The position numbers and the translations under genes were made by a program. Under the pieces are notes generated by a model. It saw only the letters and a program-made list of their open reading frames with translations. It did no database searches and was not told where the DNA came from. A stretch of DNA of 43,588 bases, taken from positions 1 to 43,588 of the forward strand of contig NZ_JAFLDT010000029.1 of assembly GCF_017302315.1 (NCBI RefSeq). Reading direction: 5' to 3'. Numbering within the stretch: the first letter of the stretch is position 1; every line of letters starts with the position of its first letter. Origin of the DNA: Zoogloea sp. Its GTDB lineage: Bacteria; Pseudomonadota; Gammaproteobacteria; Burkholderiales; Rhodocyclaceae. Of this stretch, positions 6,922 to 15,913 are shown piece after piece.

Positions 6922-7975
6922 ATACCCTGTTCTCCATGCTGGAGCACTCCTTGCCGGCGTGTTCCTTGTCTTCTCCGTGCCCGCCTCCGCCGATGGGGCC
7001 GGTTCCCCGGTGCCTACGGTCCAGCTCAAGCCCCATGCGCTGGCACAGACCTACGCGGCCGAGGCGACCATCGAGGCGGTCCGTCAGGCCACCGTGGCTG
7101 CCCAGGTGCAGGGTCGGGTACTCGAAACCCGCGTCGATGCGGGCGCCCGGGTACGCCAGGGCGATGTGTTGATGCGCATTGATACCCGCGAAGCCGACCA
7201 GGCGGTGGCTGCGGCCGGTGCCAACGTGGCAGCGGCGCGGGCACGGGTGGAGGATGCGCGGCTGGCCCTGGAGCGGGCGCGTAGCCTGAAGGCGCGTAAC
7301 TTTGTCAGCGCGAGTGCGGTGGATCAGGCCCAGGCCGCCTTTGATACGGCTGCAGCCCAGCACAAGGCTGCCGAGGCGGGGCGTGCGCAGGTGGACACCA
7401 CGCGGGGTTTCGCAACGGTGACGGCGCCCCTGTCCGGCGTAGTGGCCCAGCGCCTGGCCGAGGTGGGCGAGATGGCCCAGCCTGGCCGGCCCCTGCTGAT
7501 CATCCACGAGCCCGGCGGCCTGCGTGCCGTGGCCGATGTGCCCCAGTCGCGTCTGGCGGATCTGGGCAAGCCCGGTCTGCGGGCGAAAATCGAATTTCCC
7601 GAGAGTGGGCGCTGGTTCGATGGAAGTGGGATCACCGTTCTGCCCTCGGCCGATCCGCGTACCCATACCGCCCGCGTCCGCGTCAATCTGCCGGCCGACG
7701 CTGCAGGTGTGGTGCCGGGCATGGCCGCCCGGGTGCATTTTCTGACTGGGGGCGACGCCCCTTCCCGCGTGTCGGTGCCGGCGGCGGCGGTGTTGCGTCG
7801 TGGTGAGGTGACCGGTGTGTACGTGGCGGATGGCAAGGGCGGCTTCAGCTTGCGCCAGGTGCGTGTCGGCACAGTGCTGGCCGATGGCTCCGTCGAGGTG
7901 CTGGCGGGTCTGTCGGGAGGCGAAGTGATCGCCCTGGACCCGGTGCGTGCCGGCCTCCTGCGTCAGAAGCGCTGA
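6914..7975 (+). CDS. RND efflux periplasmic adaptor subunit (membrane fusion protein)
   Basis: Periplasmic adaptor that links the inner-membrane pump encoded next to an outer-membrane channel. Starting at ATG 6914 gives 353 residues with a Sec signal peptide (MSRYPVLHAGALLAGVFLVF to about ASA at 26). A GTG at 6899 in the same frame would add five residues and lies in the palindrome. The order is lipoyl half (VAAQVQGRVLETRVDAG), alpha-helical hairpin (about residues 95-155, rich in Ala, Arg, Gln), lipoyl half (ATVTAPLSGVVAQR), beta-barrel and membrane-proximal domain ending in SGGEVIALDPVRAGL. No lipid-attachment cysteine is seen. The outer-membrane component is not encoded here, and the substrate cannot be told. 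Confidence 0.93.
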   Translation: MSRYPVLHAGALLAGVFLVFSVPASADGAGSPVPTVQLKPHALAQTYAAEATIEAVRQATVAAQVQGRVLETRVDAGARVRQGDVLMRIDTREADQAVAAAGANVAAARARVEDARLALERARSLKARNFVSASAVDQAQAAFDTAAAQHKAAEAGRAQVDTTRGFATVTAPLSGVVAQRLAEVGEMAQPGRPLLIIHEPGGLRAVADVPQSRLADLGKPGLRAKIEFPESGRWFDGSGITVLPSADPRTHTARVRVNLPADAAGVVPGMAARVHFLTGGDAPSRVSVPAAAVLRRGEVTGVYVADGKGGFSLRQVRVGTVLADGSVEVLAGLSGGEVIALDPVRAGLLRQKR

Positions 7976-7978
7976 ATC

Positions 7979-10900
7979 ATGGGCATTTCCGGACGTATCG
8001 CGGCGCTGTTCCAGCGTAACGCGCTCACCCCCCTGCTGGCCCTGGTCCTGATGCTGCTCGGCGTGTTTGCCACGCTGATCACGCCGAAGGAGGAGGAACC
8101 CCAGATCGACGTCACCATGGCCGACGTGATGGTGGCCTTCCCCGGCGCTTCGGCGAAGGACGTGGAGGCCCTGGTGGCCCGCCCGGCCGAGCAGGTGCTG
8201 TCGCGCATCGCCGGCATGGATCACGTGTACTCCGTGTCCCGCCCGGGCATGGCCATCATCACCGTGCAGTTCAAGGTCGGGGTGAAGAACCAGGACGCCC
8301 TGGTACGCCTCTACGACACCATCCACAGCCACCAGGACTGGATCTCCCCCCAGCTCGGCTTGGGTGAGCCGATCATCAAGCCGAAGGGCATCGACGATGT
8401 GCCCATCGTCGCCCTCACTCTCTGGACCCGCGATCCGGCGCGCTCGGCCTTCGAACTGCAGCAGGTGGGGCGTGCCGTGGAAATGGAGCTCAAGCGCGTG
8501 CGCGGCACCCGCGACGTGAGCACCATCGGCGGCCCGGGCCACGTGCTGCGGGTGCTGATGGACCCGGGCCGGATGAACGGCTTCGGCGTCACCCCCCAGG
8601 ATCTGAAAGGTGCCCTGCTGCTGGCCAATGCCTCCCAGCCCAGCGGCACCCTGACCGCGGAGGGGCAGGAGGTGCTGGTGCAGACAGGCACCTACATCGC
8701 CAGCGCCGACGACGTGAAGCGCCTGGTGATCGGCGTGTCCGGCGGCAAGCCGGTTACGGTGGCCGACGTGGCCCGTGTTGTGGACGGGCCTGACCAGCCG
8801 TCGCGCTTTGTCTGGCACGGGCTGGGCAAGGGTTCGGTCGGTGCGGAGGCTGCGGGTGAACGCTTTCCGGCGGTGACCCTGTCCATTTCCAAGAAACCGG
8901 GCGAGAACGCGGCGGACGTGGCCAACGGGGTGATCCGGCGCATCGAGGCCCTGAAGGGCAGCGTGGTGCCCGAGGGCGTCGAGGTGAGCGTGACCCGCAA
9001 CTATGGTGCCACCGCCACCGAGAAGGCTGACAAGCTGATCGGCAAGCTGGTGTTCGCCACCTCGGCGGTGGTGTTGCTGGTGCTGCTGGCCCTGGGCCGG
9101 CGCGAGGCGGTGATCGTCGGCGCGGCGGTGACCCTGACCCTCGCCGCAACCCTGTTCGCCTCCTGGGCCTGGGGCTTCACCCTCAACCGGGTCAGCCTGT
9201 TCGCCCTGATCTTCTCCATCGGCATCCTGGTGGACGACGCCATCGTGGTGGTGGAGAACATCCACCGCTGGCAGACCCTGGAGCCCGGCAAGCCCCTGTG
9301 GGAGCTGATCCCCCGGGCGGTGGACGAGGTGGGCGGGCCGACCATCCTGGCCACCTTCACGGTGATCGCGGCGCTCTTGCCGATGGCCTTCGTGAGTGGG
9401 CTGATGGGGCCCTACATGAGCCCCATCCCCATCAACTCGTCCATGGGTATGTTCATCTCCCTGGCCGTGGCCTTCGTGGTCACCCCCTGGCTGGCGGGCA
9501 AGCTGATGAAGGGGGGGCATGGCCATAGCACCGAACATGTGCCTGATCGCATCACGGCGCGCCTCGAAGGCTTTTTCCGCCGTCTCATGACGCCACTGCT
9601 CGACCCCGTGAGAGGCGGTCGGGCCCGGGCGAAGTTGTGGTTTGGGGTGGTGCTGGCCATCGTGCTGTCGGTGTCCCTGGCCGTGGTGCAGCTGGTGGTG
9701 CTCAAGATGCTGCCCTTCGACAACAAGAGCGAGTTCCAGGTGGTGCTCGATATGCCCGTCGGTACGCCGGTGGAACGGACCGCCGAAGCCCTGCGGGAGA
9801 TCGGCGAGGCGCTGGCCGGCGTCGATGAGGTGACCGACTTCCAGACCTACGCGGGCACCGCGGCCCCCATCAACTTCAATGGCCTGGTGCGCCAGTACTA
9901 CCTGCGCGCCCAGCCGGAGATGGGCGACATCCAGGTGAACCTGGTGGACAAGCACCAGCGCAGCCGCAAGAGCCACGAGGTGGCGATCTCGGTGCGCGAT
10001 ATGGTGGCAGCCATCGCGAAGAAGCACGGCGGCAATGCCAAGGTGGTCGAAGTGCCCCCGGGCCCGCCGGTGCTGTCGCCCATCGTGGCCGAGGTGTATG
10101 GCCCCGACTACGCCGGCCAGGTGGCCGTGGCGCGGCAGGTGCGCCAGGCCTTCGAGGCCACGCCGGACATCGTCGGTGTGGACGACACCGTGGACGAGGA
10201 AGCCCCTAAGCTGGTGCTGCGCGTCAATCAGGCCAAGGCCGCCCGGCTGGGTGTGGCCCAGGCCGACATCGTCGAGGTGGTGCGTCTGGGCCTGGGCGGC
10301 GAGAACGTGACGCCTGTTCATGGGGGCGACAACAAGTACGAGATCCCGGTGCGCCTCAGCCTGCCGCCGGAGCAGTTGTCATCGGTCGGACAGATCCTGC
10401 AGATGAAGGTGCGCGCCCGCGCCGCCGAGGCGGCCGGAACGCTGGTGCCGGTGTCGGAGCTTGTGGACGTGCTGCCCGCCACCCGGGAACAGGTGGTCTA
10501 TCACAAGGATCTGCTGCCGGTGGTGTACGTGACCGGCGACATGGGCGGCAAGCTGGATTCGCCTCTCTACGGCATGTTCGACATCCGCAGCCGGCGCAAG
10601 GACATGCGCCTGACAGGGTCGCGCCTGGCCGGTACGCTGGATGAGTGGTTCATCCATCAGCCGGATGATCCCTACACGGCCTATGCCATCAAGTGGGACG
10701 GCGAGTGGCAGATCACCTACGAGACCTTCCGCGACATGGGCGCGGCCTATGCGGTGGGCCTGGTGCTGATCTACGTGCTGGTGGTGGCCCAGTTTCGCAG
10801 CTACCTGGTGCCGTTGATCATCATGGCGCCGATTCCCCTCACCATCATCGGGGTGATGCCGGGCCACGCCCTGCTGGGCAGCCAGTTCACGGCCACCAGC

Positions 10901-11230
10901 ATGATCGGCATGATTGCCCTGGCCGGCATCATCGTGCGCAACTCCATCCTGCTGGTGGACTTCATCGATCAGCAGGTGCGGGCCGGCACGGCCCTCGCCG
11001 AGGCCACCATCCATGCGGCGGCGGTGCGTGCCAAGCCCATCGGTCTGACCGGCCTGGCGGCGATGATCGGGGCCATCTTCATCCTCGACGATCCGATCTT
11101 CAATGGCCTGGCCATCAGCCTGATCTTCGGCGTGCTGGTGTCCACCCTGCTGACCCTGGTCGTCATCCCCGTGCTTTACTTCGCGGCCATGCACAAACGC
11201 GTTGCCGCCCTTCAGGGAGAATCTTCATGA
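7979..11230 (+). CDS. RND efflux transporter permease subunit
   Basis: Inner-membrane proton-driven pump of the AcrB/HAE superfamily, 1083 residues. TM1 is at ALTPLLALVLMLLGVFATLI, followed by a first periplasmic loop with porter motifs (VMVAFPGASAKDVEALVARP). TM4 carries the proton-relay pair in ILVDDAIVVVENIHR, and a second repeat of TM segments begins near residue 540. GIIVRNSILLVDFIDQQV near residue 985 is the counterpart in the second half. It starts 3 bases after the adaptor gene and its stop overlaps the next ATG as ATGA, so the three genes form an operon. The sequence looks closer to the general multidrug or solvent group than to CzcA metal pumps, but the substrate is not determined. 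Confidence 0.95.
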   Translation: MGISGRIAALFQRNALTPLLALVLMLLGVFATLITPKEEEPQIDVTMADVMVAFPGASAKDVEALVARPAEQVLSRIAGMDHVYSVSRPGMAIITVQFKVGVKNQDALVRLYDTIHSHQDWISPQLGLGEPIIKPKGIDDVPIVALTLWTRDPARSAFELQQVGRAVEMELKRVRGTRDVSTIGGPGHVLRVLMDPGRMNGFGVTPQDLKGALLLANASQPSGTLTAEGQEVLVQTGTYIASADDVKRLVIGVSGGKPVTVADVARVVDGPDQPSRFVWHGLGKGSVGAEAAGERFPAVTLSISKKPGENAADVANGVIRRIEALKGSVVPEGVEVSVTRNYGATATEKADKLIGKLVFATSAVVLLVLLALGRREAVIVGAAVTLTLAATLFASWAWGFTLNRVSLFALIFSIGILVDDAIVVVENIHRWQTLEPGKPLWELIPRAVDEVGGPTILATFTVIAALLPMAFVSGLMGPYMSPIPINSSMGMFISLAVAFVVTPWLAGKLMKGGHGHSTEHVPDRITARLEGFFRRLMTPLLDPVRGGRARAKLWFGVVLAIVLSVSLAVVQLVVLKMLPFDNKSEFQVVLDMPVGTPVERTAEALREIGEALAGVDEVTDFQTYAGTAAPINFNGLVRQYYLRAQPEMGDIQVNLVDKHQRSRKSHEVAISVRDMVAAIAKKHGGNAKVVEVPPGPPVLSPIVAEVYGPDYAGQVAVARQVRQAFEATPDIVGVDDTVDEEAPKLVLRVNQAKAARLGVAQADIVEVVRLGLGGENVTPVHGGDNKYEIPVRLSLPPEQLSSVGQILQMKVRARAAEAAGTLVPVSELVDVLPATREQVVYHKDLLPVVYVTGDMGGKLDSPLYGMFDIRSRRKDMRLTGSRLAGTLDEWFIHQPDDPYTAYAIKWDGEWQITYETFRDMGAAYAVGLVLIYVLVVAQFRSYLVPLIIMAPIPLTIIGVMPGHALLGSQFTATSMIGMIALAGIIVRNSILLVDFIDQQVRAGTALAEATIHAAAVRAKPIGLTGLAAMIGAIFILDDPIFNGLAISLIFGVLVSTLLTLVVIPVLYFAAMHKRVAALQGESS

Positions 11231-11451
11231 GTCTCAGCGTCAATCAGTTCGTCCGGGTCTTTGCTGGCTCCTTCGTGCTCATCTCCCTGGCCCTCGGGGT
11301 GGAGGGCAGCCCGTGCTTTGTGAGCAGCAGGTTCTTGTGGTTCACGGCCTTTGTTGGAGCCAATCTGCTTCAGAGCGGATTCACCCGCTTCTGCCCGCTG
11401 GAGAACATCCTGCGCAAGTTTGGCGTCAAGGACGGTCCGGCCTGCGGGTGA
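11227..11451 (+). CDS. DUF2892 small inner-membrane protein (YgaP membrane-domain type)
   Basis: A 74-residue protein with two hydrophobic segments (VFAGSFVLISLALGVE and FLWFTAFVGANLLQSGFT), ending with the FCPLENILRKFGVKD block typical of DUF2892 proteins; that block's CP-x-E-x-I-L-x-x-x-G pattern is often found fused to rhodanese domains. No rhodanese domain is present here. Its start overlaps the stop of the RND permease (ATGA), so it is translationally coupled and is the last gene of the efflux operon. Function unknown; a role in sulfur or thiol handling known for rhodanese-fused relatives is only a hint. Confidence 0.85.
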   Translation: MSLSVNQFVRVFAGSFVLISLALGVEGSPCFVSSRFLWFTAFVGANLLQSGFTRFCPLENILRKFGVKDGPACG

Positions 11452-11460
11452 TCTTCATGC

Positions 11461-11494
11461 CTTGAGGCGGCCGGGCTCATCCTGGCCCCTCAAG
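11461..11494 (+). terminator. hairpin after the RND operon
   Basis: CTTGAGG(C)GGCC pairs with GGCCCCTCAAG across an 11-base loop, with one bulged C. It lies 10 bases after the DUF2892 stop and before the kinase gene. There is no T-run, so it is a weak candidate for an intrinsic terminator. Confidence 0.4.
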
Positions 11495-11525
11495 CTTCTC
11501 CGGCGCGCGCCGTTCACCCCCGGTG

Positions 11526-14500
11526 ATGAGCGCGTCCATTTTCCGATTTCGTGGGTCTGGTCTTTCGCGGCCCGGCAGTCTGCCGGGCGGGCGATGGCAG
11601 TGGTTCGCCGCCGTCCTGCTGGCGGGCACGGTGATCACCGCCATGGGCTGGCACCGGCTCCATGCCCACGAGGAAGAACTCGAGCGGGCAGTCCAACGGG
11701 TGGCAGCCGATCGCCTCGAGCAGCAACTGACCGATCGCCTTGGCAAGGTTGACCTGATCCTGCGCGGCTTGGCGGGGCTGTTCGACGCCCAGCACATGGT
11801 CGAGAGGAGCGAGTTCGAGACCTATGTCTCGGGCCTGCGGCCGGCTGAGGCCTTGCCCGAAGTGGCCGGCATCGCCCTGGCCCGGCGGGTCGAGCTGGAG
11901 CGCTTGGCGCCGATTGAAGCCCTGTTGAGCGCGAGCCACGGCCGCGACGTCCGCATCTATCCCGTACCTGATCGCACCCGGGGGCCCTACGCCTACCCGG
12001 TCAGCTACTTCTGGCCGTTGAACTCCCTGACGGCAGGGGTCATCGGATACGACGGCTACTCCGAACCGTTGCGGCGCCAGACCATGGACGTGGCTATCCG
12101 CACCGGCCGGATGGCGATGAGTCCGCCTGTCTCGCTGATGGTCAATGATCGGGACAGACCCGTCAGGGGCGTGCTCGTCTATCGAATCGCGCGCACGACG
12201 GATGATCTGATGACGGGCGCCGGGCACGGTAGGGACAGCCTGATCGTGATCGGCGTCAATATCGTCCGGATGTTCGACACGCTGCGCCAGGCGGCGATAC
12301 CGGGGTATGGATTGCGCGTTGTGGACGTCAGCGGGGATCCGGTGCTGGACGTCTACGCCTTCGAACTTGCTGACGGTGGGGGCGCAAGCCAGACCCGCAG
12401 GCTGCACTTTGGGGATCGGGTTTGGGAGGTGTCCCTGACGGCCCCGAATACGGGCTCGGTGGTGCCGTCGACGCTGGCAGCCCTCGGGGGCGGGGCGATC
12501 AGCATCCTTCTCGCCATTCTTGTGACCAGCCTGGCCGACCGCCAGAAACGTGCGCTCGCCATCGCCGAGCGGATGACCGGGGAGCTGCGGGACAGCGAGA
12601 AGCGCTTCGAGCTTGCGGCGTCAGCGACGGATGAGGGCATCTGGGAGTGGCGGGCCGGGTGGCCCGGGGTGTTCCTGTCTCCCCGCTGTGACCGGCTGTT
12701 GGGCTATCCGGATGGGGGGCTGCCACGCGACCTGAGGGGCCTCTTGCGTTCCATGGCGCGGCCGGCGCGGCGCGAGTTCCTGCGGGCCTTCCGGCTTCAT
12801 GTTACGGGCAGGGGGCCGCTTCTTTGCGTCATCCCCATCCGCCGGATCGATGGTAGCGAGGGGTGGTTCCAATTGGCGGGCAAGACGGAGTTCGACGCCG
12901 CCGGGCGTCCGTTGCGGACCGCCGGCGCGGCTTCCGATGTGACCGAACTGCGGCGTGCCCAGCAGGCGGTCATCGACTCCCATGCCAAGCTCGACACCTT
13001 GTACCGCCACGCCTCCCTGGGCATGGCCCTGGTGGATGCGGCCGGACGCTATCGCCAGGCCAACTCGGCCTTCTGTGCCATCACGGGCTACACCGAGAGC
13101 GAACTGTGCGGCGATGCCTGTCCGCCCCTGCATCCTTCGGAATTCGCTGGCCGGGACGCCCGGGCGGTGGTGGAGGCCTGCCTGGGGGCGCCCACCCGAG
13201 CCTATGAAACCGAACTCATCCACAAGCTGGGGCACCGGGTTTCAGTGGTGGTCACGACCACCATGGTGGGGGGCAGTGATGCGGCCCGGTGGGTGATCGT
13301 CGAGGATGTGACGGCCCGCAAGGCCGAGCAGAAAGCCATCCAGGAAGCCCATGCGACCAACGAGTCCCTGATTGCCGCCATCCCGGACATGCTTTTCCAG
13401 CTTGATGGCGAGATGCACATCGTGCGTTACCACGCGCCCTCGGATGACGCCCTGAGCATGCCTCCCGAGAGCTTTCTCGGGCGCCGTCTCGACGCGGCAT
13501 TGTCGCCCGAGATGGCGAGACGCTTTGCAACGGCAGCCCTGGCGGCGTCGCGCAGCGGCAGCCTGCAGCGCATCGAATATGCGTCGCGCAGGGGTGAGAC
13601 TGAGCGTCACTTCGAGGCGCGCTTCCAGGCGGTCCGCACAGGTGGAAGTCTCGCGGTGATCCGGGACGTCACCGAACGTCAGCAGGCAGAGTCGGCCCTG
13701 CGGGAGAGCGAGGCGCGCTGGCAGTTTGCCCTGGATGGGGCGGGCGACGGCGTGTGGGACTGGAACATCGTCACCGGCCACGTCTATCGCTCCCCGCGCT
13801 GGATCACCATGCTGGGCTTTCAGCCCGGCGAGATCTCCGACACCATCGATGAATGGGGGCTGCGGGTGCATCCCGATGATCTGGGCGCTGCCGTTGCTGC
13901 GCAGGATGCCCATTTGCGGGGGGACTCCCCCGGATTCACCCACGAGATCCGCATGCGCTGCAAGGACGGCCATTACAAGTGGATCCTGGCCCGTGGCCTG
14001 GTGGTGGAGCGCGGCCCGGATGGCCGGCCCCTGCGCATGATCGGTACCCACACGGATATCGATGAGGCCAAGGCGCGGGAAAGCCAGATTCTGGACCACA
14101 ATCTCAACCTGTCCTCCCTAGTGGCTGCCCGCACCCGCGACCTGCAACTGGCCAAGGAGGCCGCCGAAGCCGCCAATGAAGCCAAGTCGGTATTTCTGGC
14201 CAACATGTCCCACGAATTGCGCACCCCCATGCATGGCGTGCTGAGCTACGCCCGGCTTGGCGAAACCCGGGTGGCCCAGGCCGGGCATGAGAAGCTGCGC
14301 AGTTACTTCCATCGCATCCGTGTCAGTGGCGAGCGGCTTCTCACCCTGCTGAACGATCTTCTCGACCTTTCCAAGCTCGAGGCGGGGCGCATGGTGCTCA
14401 ACCTGGCGCCGGTGCGGCTTGAGCAACTGGTGGGCGACGCCCTGAGCGAATTCGACGCGCTTTTCCAGTCGCGTCACCAGAAGCTGGTATTCCAGGTTGC

Positions 14501-14921
14501 CGCAGGTATTCCCGCTCCGACGGTGGATGCGGTGCGCATTGGCCAGGTGGTTCGCAACCTCCTGGCCAATGCCTCCAAGTTCACGCCGGAGGGCAAAGGC
14601 ATTCACGTGAGTCTCAACAACTGCAGCTTGGCCGGCGGTTTGCCCGGTGTGGCGCTGGTGGTTTCCGATGAAGGTATCGGCATCCCGCCGGCCGAACTCG
14701 AAGCCGTCTTCGACAAGTTCGTTCAGAGCAGCCGGACCCGTACCGGTGCGGGCGGGACGGGCCTTGGACTGGCCATCTGCCAGGAAATCGTTACTGCCCA
14801 CAAGGGCACAATCACCGCCCGCGCCAATCCTGCCGGCGGCGTTGAATTCACCATCACTTTGCCGCTGGGCGACACCCCGTCGCCCGGCTGCAGGGCGCTT
14901 GTCGAGTATAAGGAAGCCTGA
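11526..14921 (+). CDS. CHASE and multi-PAS sensor histidine kinase
   Basis: Membrane-bound sensor kinase of 1131 residues. A first TM segment (about residues 22-42) and a second (about 315-335, GGGAISILLAILVTSL) bracket a periplasmic CHASE domain that includes YPVSYFWPL and LMVNDRDRPVRGVLVYRI. Four PAS-like modules follow, at roughly 360-480, 490-610, 615-720 and 735-860; the second is the clearest (HASLGMALVDAAGRYRQANS). The HisKA box NMSHELRTPMHG has its phosphorylatable His at residue 896. The HATPase shows GIGIPPAEL and GGTGLGLAICQEI. There is no receiver domain. The next gene starts immediately at the stop codon, so the adjacent receiver proteins are likely its phosphotransfer partners. 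An in-frame GTG at 11523 is an equal start candidate. Confidence 0.92.
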   Translation: MSASIFRFRGSGLSRPGSLPGGRWQWFAAVLLAGTVITAMGWHRLHAHEEELERAVQRVAADRLEQQLTDRLGKVDLILRGLAGLFDAQHMVERSEFETYVSGLRPAEALPEVAGIALARRVELERLAPIEALLSASHGRDVRIYPVPDRTRGPYAYPVSYFWPLNSLTAGVIGYDGYSEPLRRQTMDVAIRTGRMAMSPPVSLMVNDRDRPVRGVLVYRIARTTDDLMTGAGHGRDSLIVIGVNIVRMFDTLRQAAIPGYGLRVVDVSGDPVLDVYAFELADGGGASQTRRLHFGDRVWEVSLTAPNTGSVVPSTLAALGGGAISILLAILVTSLADRQKRALAIAERMTGELRDSEKRFELAASATDEGIWEWRAGWPGVFLSPRCDRLLGYPDGGLPRDLRGLLRSMARPARREFLRAFRLHVTGRGPLLCVIPIRRIDGSEGWFQLAGKTEFDAAGRPLRTAGAASDVTELRRAQQAVIDSHAKLDTLYRHASLGMALVDAAGRYRQANSAFCAITGYTESELCGDACPPLHPSEFAGRDARAVVEACLGAPTRAYETELIHKLGHRVSVVVTTTMVGGSDAARWVIVEDVTARKAEQKAIQEAHATNESLIAAIPDMLFQLDGEMHIVRYHAPSDDALSMPPESFLGRRLDAALSPEMARRFATAALAASRSGSLQRIEYASRRGETERHFEARFQAVRTGGSLAVIRDVTERQQAESALRESEARWQFALDGAGDGVWDWNIVTGHVYRSPRWITMLGFQPGEISDTIDEWGLRVHPDDLGAAVAAQDAHLRGDSPGFTHEIRMRCKDGHYKWILARGLVVERGPDGRPLRMIGTHTDIDEAKARESQILDHNLNLSSLVAARTRDLQLAKEAAEAANEAKSVFLANMSHELRTPMHGVLSYARLGETRVAQAGHEKLRSYFHRIRVSGERLLTLLNDLLDLSKLEAGRMVLNLAPVRLEQLVGDALSEFDALFQSRHQKLVFQVAAGIPAPTVDAVRIGQVVRNLLANASKFTPEGKGIHVSLNNCSLAGGLPGVALVVSDEGIGIPPAELEAVFDKFVQSSRTRTGAGGTGLGLAICQEIVTAHKGTITARANPAGGVEFTITLPLGDTPSPGCRALVEYKEA

Positions 14922-15830
14922 ATGAGCAAAGTAAGCATACTGGTTGTCGATGACGAGCCTTTCAATCTGGATATCGTTGCCGAGTACCTGGACGAGATGG
15001 ACTTTGACCTGGTCATGGTGGAGTCGGGCGAGGCGGCCTGGGTTGAGTTGAGCCGTTCCGACAGTGGCTTCGATCTCGTGCTCCTGGATCGCATGATGCC
15101 GGGCATGGACGGCATCATGCTGCTGAAAAAGATCAAGGCGGACGACCGCCTTCGGTCCATCCCGGTGATCATGCAGACTGCGGCCACTTCGCCCGAGCAA
15201 GTACGCGAGGGCCTGGCAGCGGGCGCCTTCTACTACCTCACCAAGCCCTTTGAGGGCGAAGCCCTGCAGACCATCATCCGCTCGGCGCTGGATGACATGC
15301 GCGTTCGTCGGGAGCTCAAGGCTAGTCTGGCGGATCACGAGCATGCCCTGGCCTGCCTCACGGAAGGCTCTTTTTCCATCCGCACCCTCGTAGAGGCCAG
15401 GGCCCTGGCGTCCTTCGTTGCGCTCCTCGGTGCCCAGCCGGAGACCCTGGCCATGGGGCTGTCCGAGCTGCTGGTCAATGGCGTCGAGCATGGCAACCTG
15501 GGCATCGATTTTGCCGAGAAGAGCCGCCTTCGCGAGGCCGATCGCTGGGAGGAAGAGGTGGCCCGTCGCCTGGCCCTGGACGAAAACCGCGGCAAGTCCG
15601 TGCGCTTGCGGGTGCGGGGGGACGATTCCCGCTGGATCTTCGAGATCCATGACGATGGGCCGGGCTTTGACTGGCGGCGCTTTCTGGATTTCGATCCGGA
15701 ACGGGCCTTCGCGCCAAATGGCCGGGGGATTGCCTTGTCCCGGCAGCTATCGTTTGCCAGCCTGACCTACCTGCCCCCGGGGAACCAGGTGGTGGTGACG
15801 GTGGCCAAGCCGGAGCGGCACGCATCATGA
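14922..15830 (+). CDS. response regulator with C-terminal RsbW-like HATPase
   Basis: A 302-residue protein joining an intact receiver (residues 1-125) to an anti-sigma-kinase type ATPase (about 165-300). The receiver has DDE at 10-12, phosphoacceptor Asp56 in LVLLDRMMPGMDG, and Lys in LTKPFEGE. The ATPase has N box ELLVNGVEHGNLGI, G1 box DDGPGFDW and GRGIALSRQLSF. It starts exactly at the kinase stop codon. The likely logic is that phosphorylation by the kinase changes the binding or kinase activity of the ATPase domain toward a STAS or sigma partner, but no such partner is encoded in the window. The protein at 5972 has the same order of domains with a decayed receiver. Confidence 0.85.
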   Translation: MSKVSILVVDDEPFNLDIVAEYLDEMDFDLVMVESGEAAWVELSRSDSGFDLVLLDRMMPGMDGIMLLKKIKADDRLRSIPVIMQTAATSPEQVREGLAAGAFYYLTKPFEGEALQTIIRSALDDMRVRRELKASLADHEHALACLTEGSFSIRTLVEARALASFVALLGAQPETLAMGLSELLVNGVEHGNLGIDFAEKSRLREADRWEEEVARRLALDENRGKSVRLRVRGDDSRWIFEIHDDGPGFDWRRFLDFDPERAFAPNGRGIALSRQLSFASLTYLPPGNQVVVTVAKPERHAS

Positions 15831-15913
15831 AGACTGCCCCTGCGAAGCGAAATGTGCGGGTGAGCGGCCCGTGGCGCCTGCGCCTCTTCAGGTTGGGGGC
15901 TGTCGATGGCTGA
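15827..15913 (+). CDS. possible 28-residue coupling ORF
   Basis: An open frame of 28 codons starts in the stop of the receiver-HATPase gene (ATGA overlap at 15827-15830) and ends in TGA inside the first codons of the phosphatase gene (ATG at 15906). The peptide (MKTAPAKRNVRVSGPW...) is basic and unlike any family I know. Its exact fit to both neighbours suggests a relay that passes ribosomes from one gene to the next, but chance is not excluded. Confidence 0.35.
   Translation: MKTAPAKRNVRVSGPWRLRLFRLGAVDG

Noticed and set aside
5732-10321. Open frame of more than 1500 codons on the minus strand across cbiX, the receiver-HATPase gene and the RND genes
   Set aside because: It is antisense to four well-supported genes, has a His/Gly/Gln-rich composition typical of shadow frames in high-GC DNA, and matches no family.
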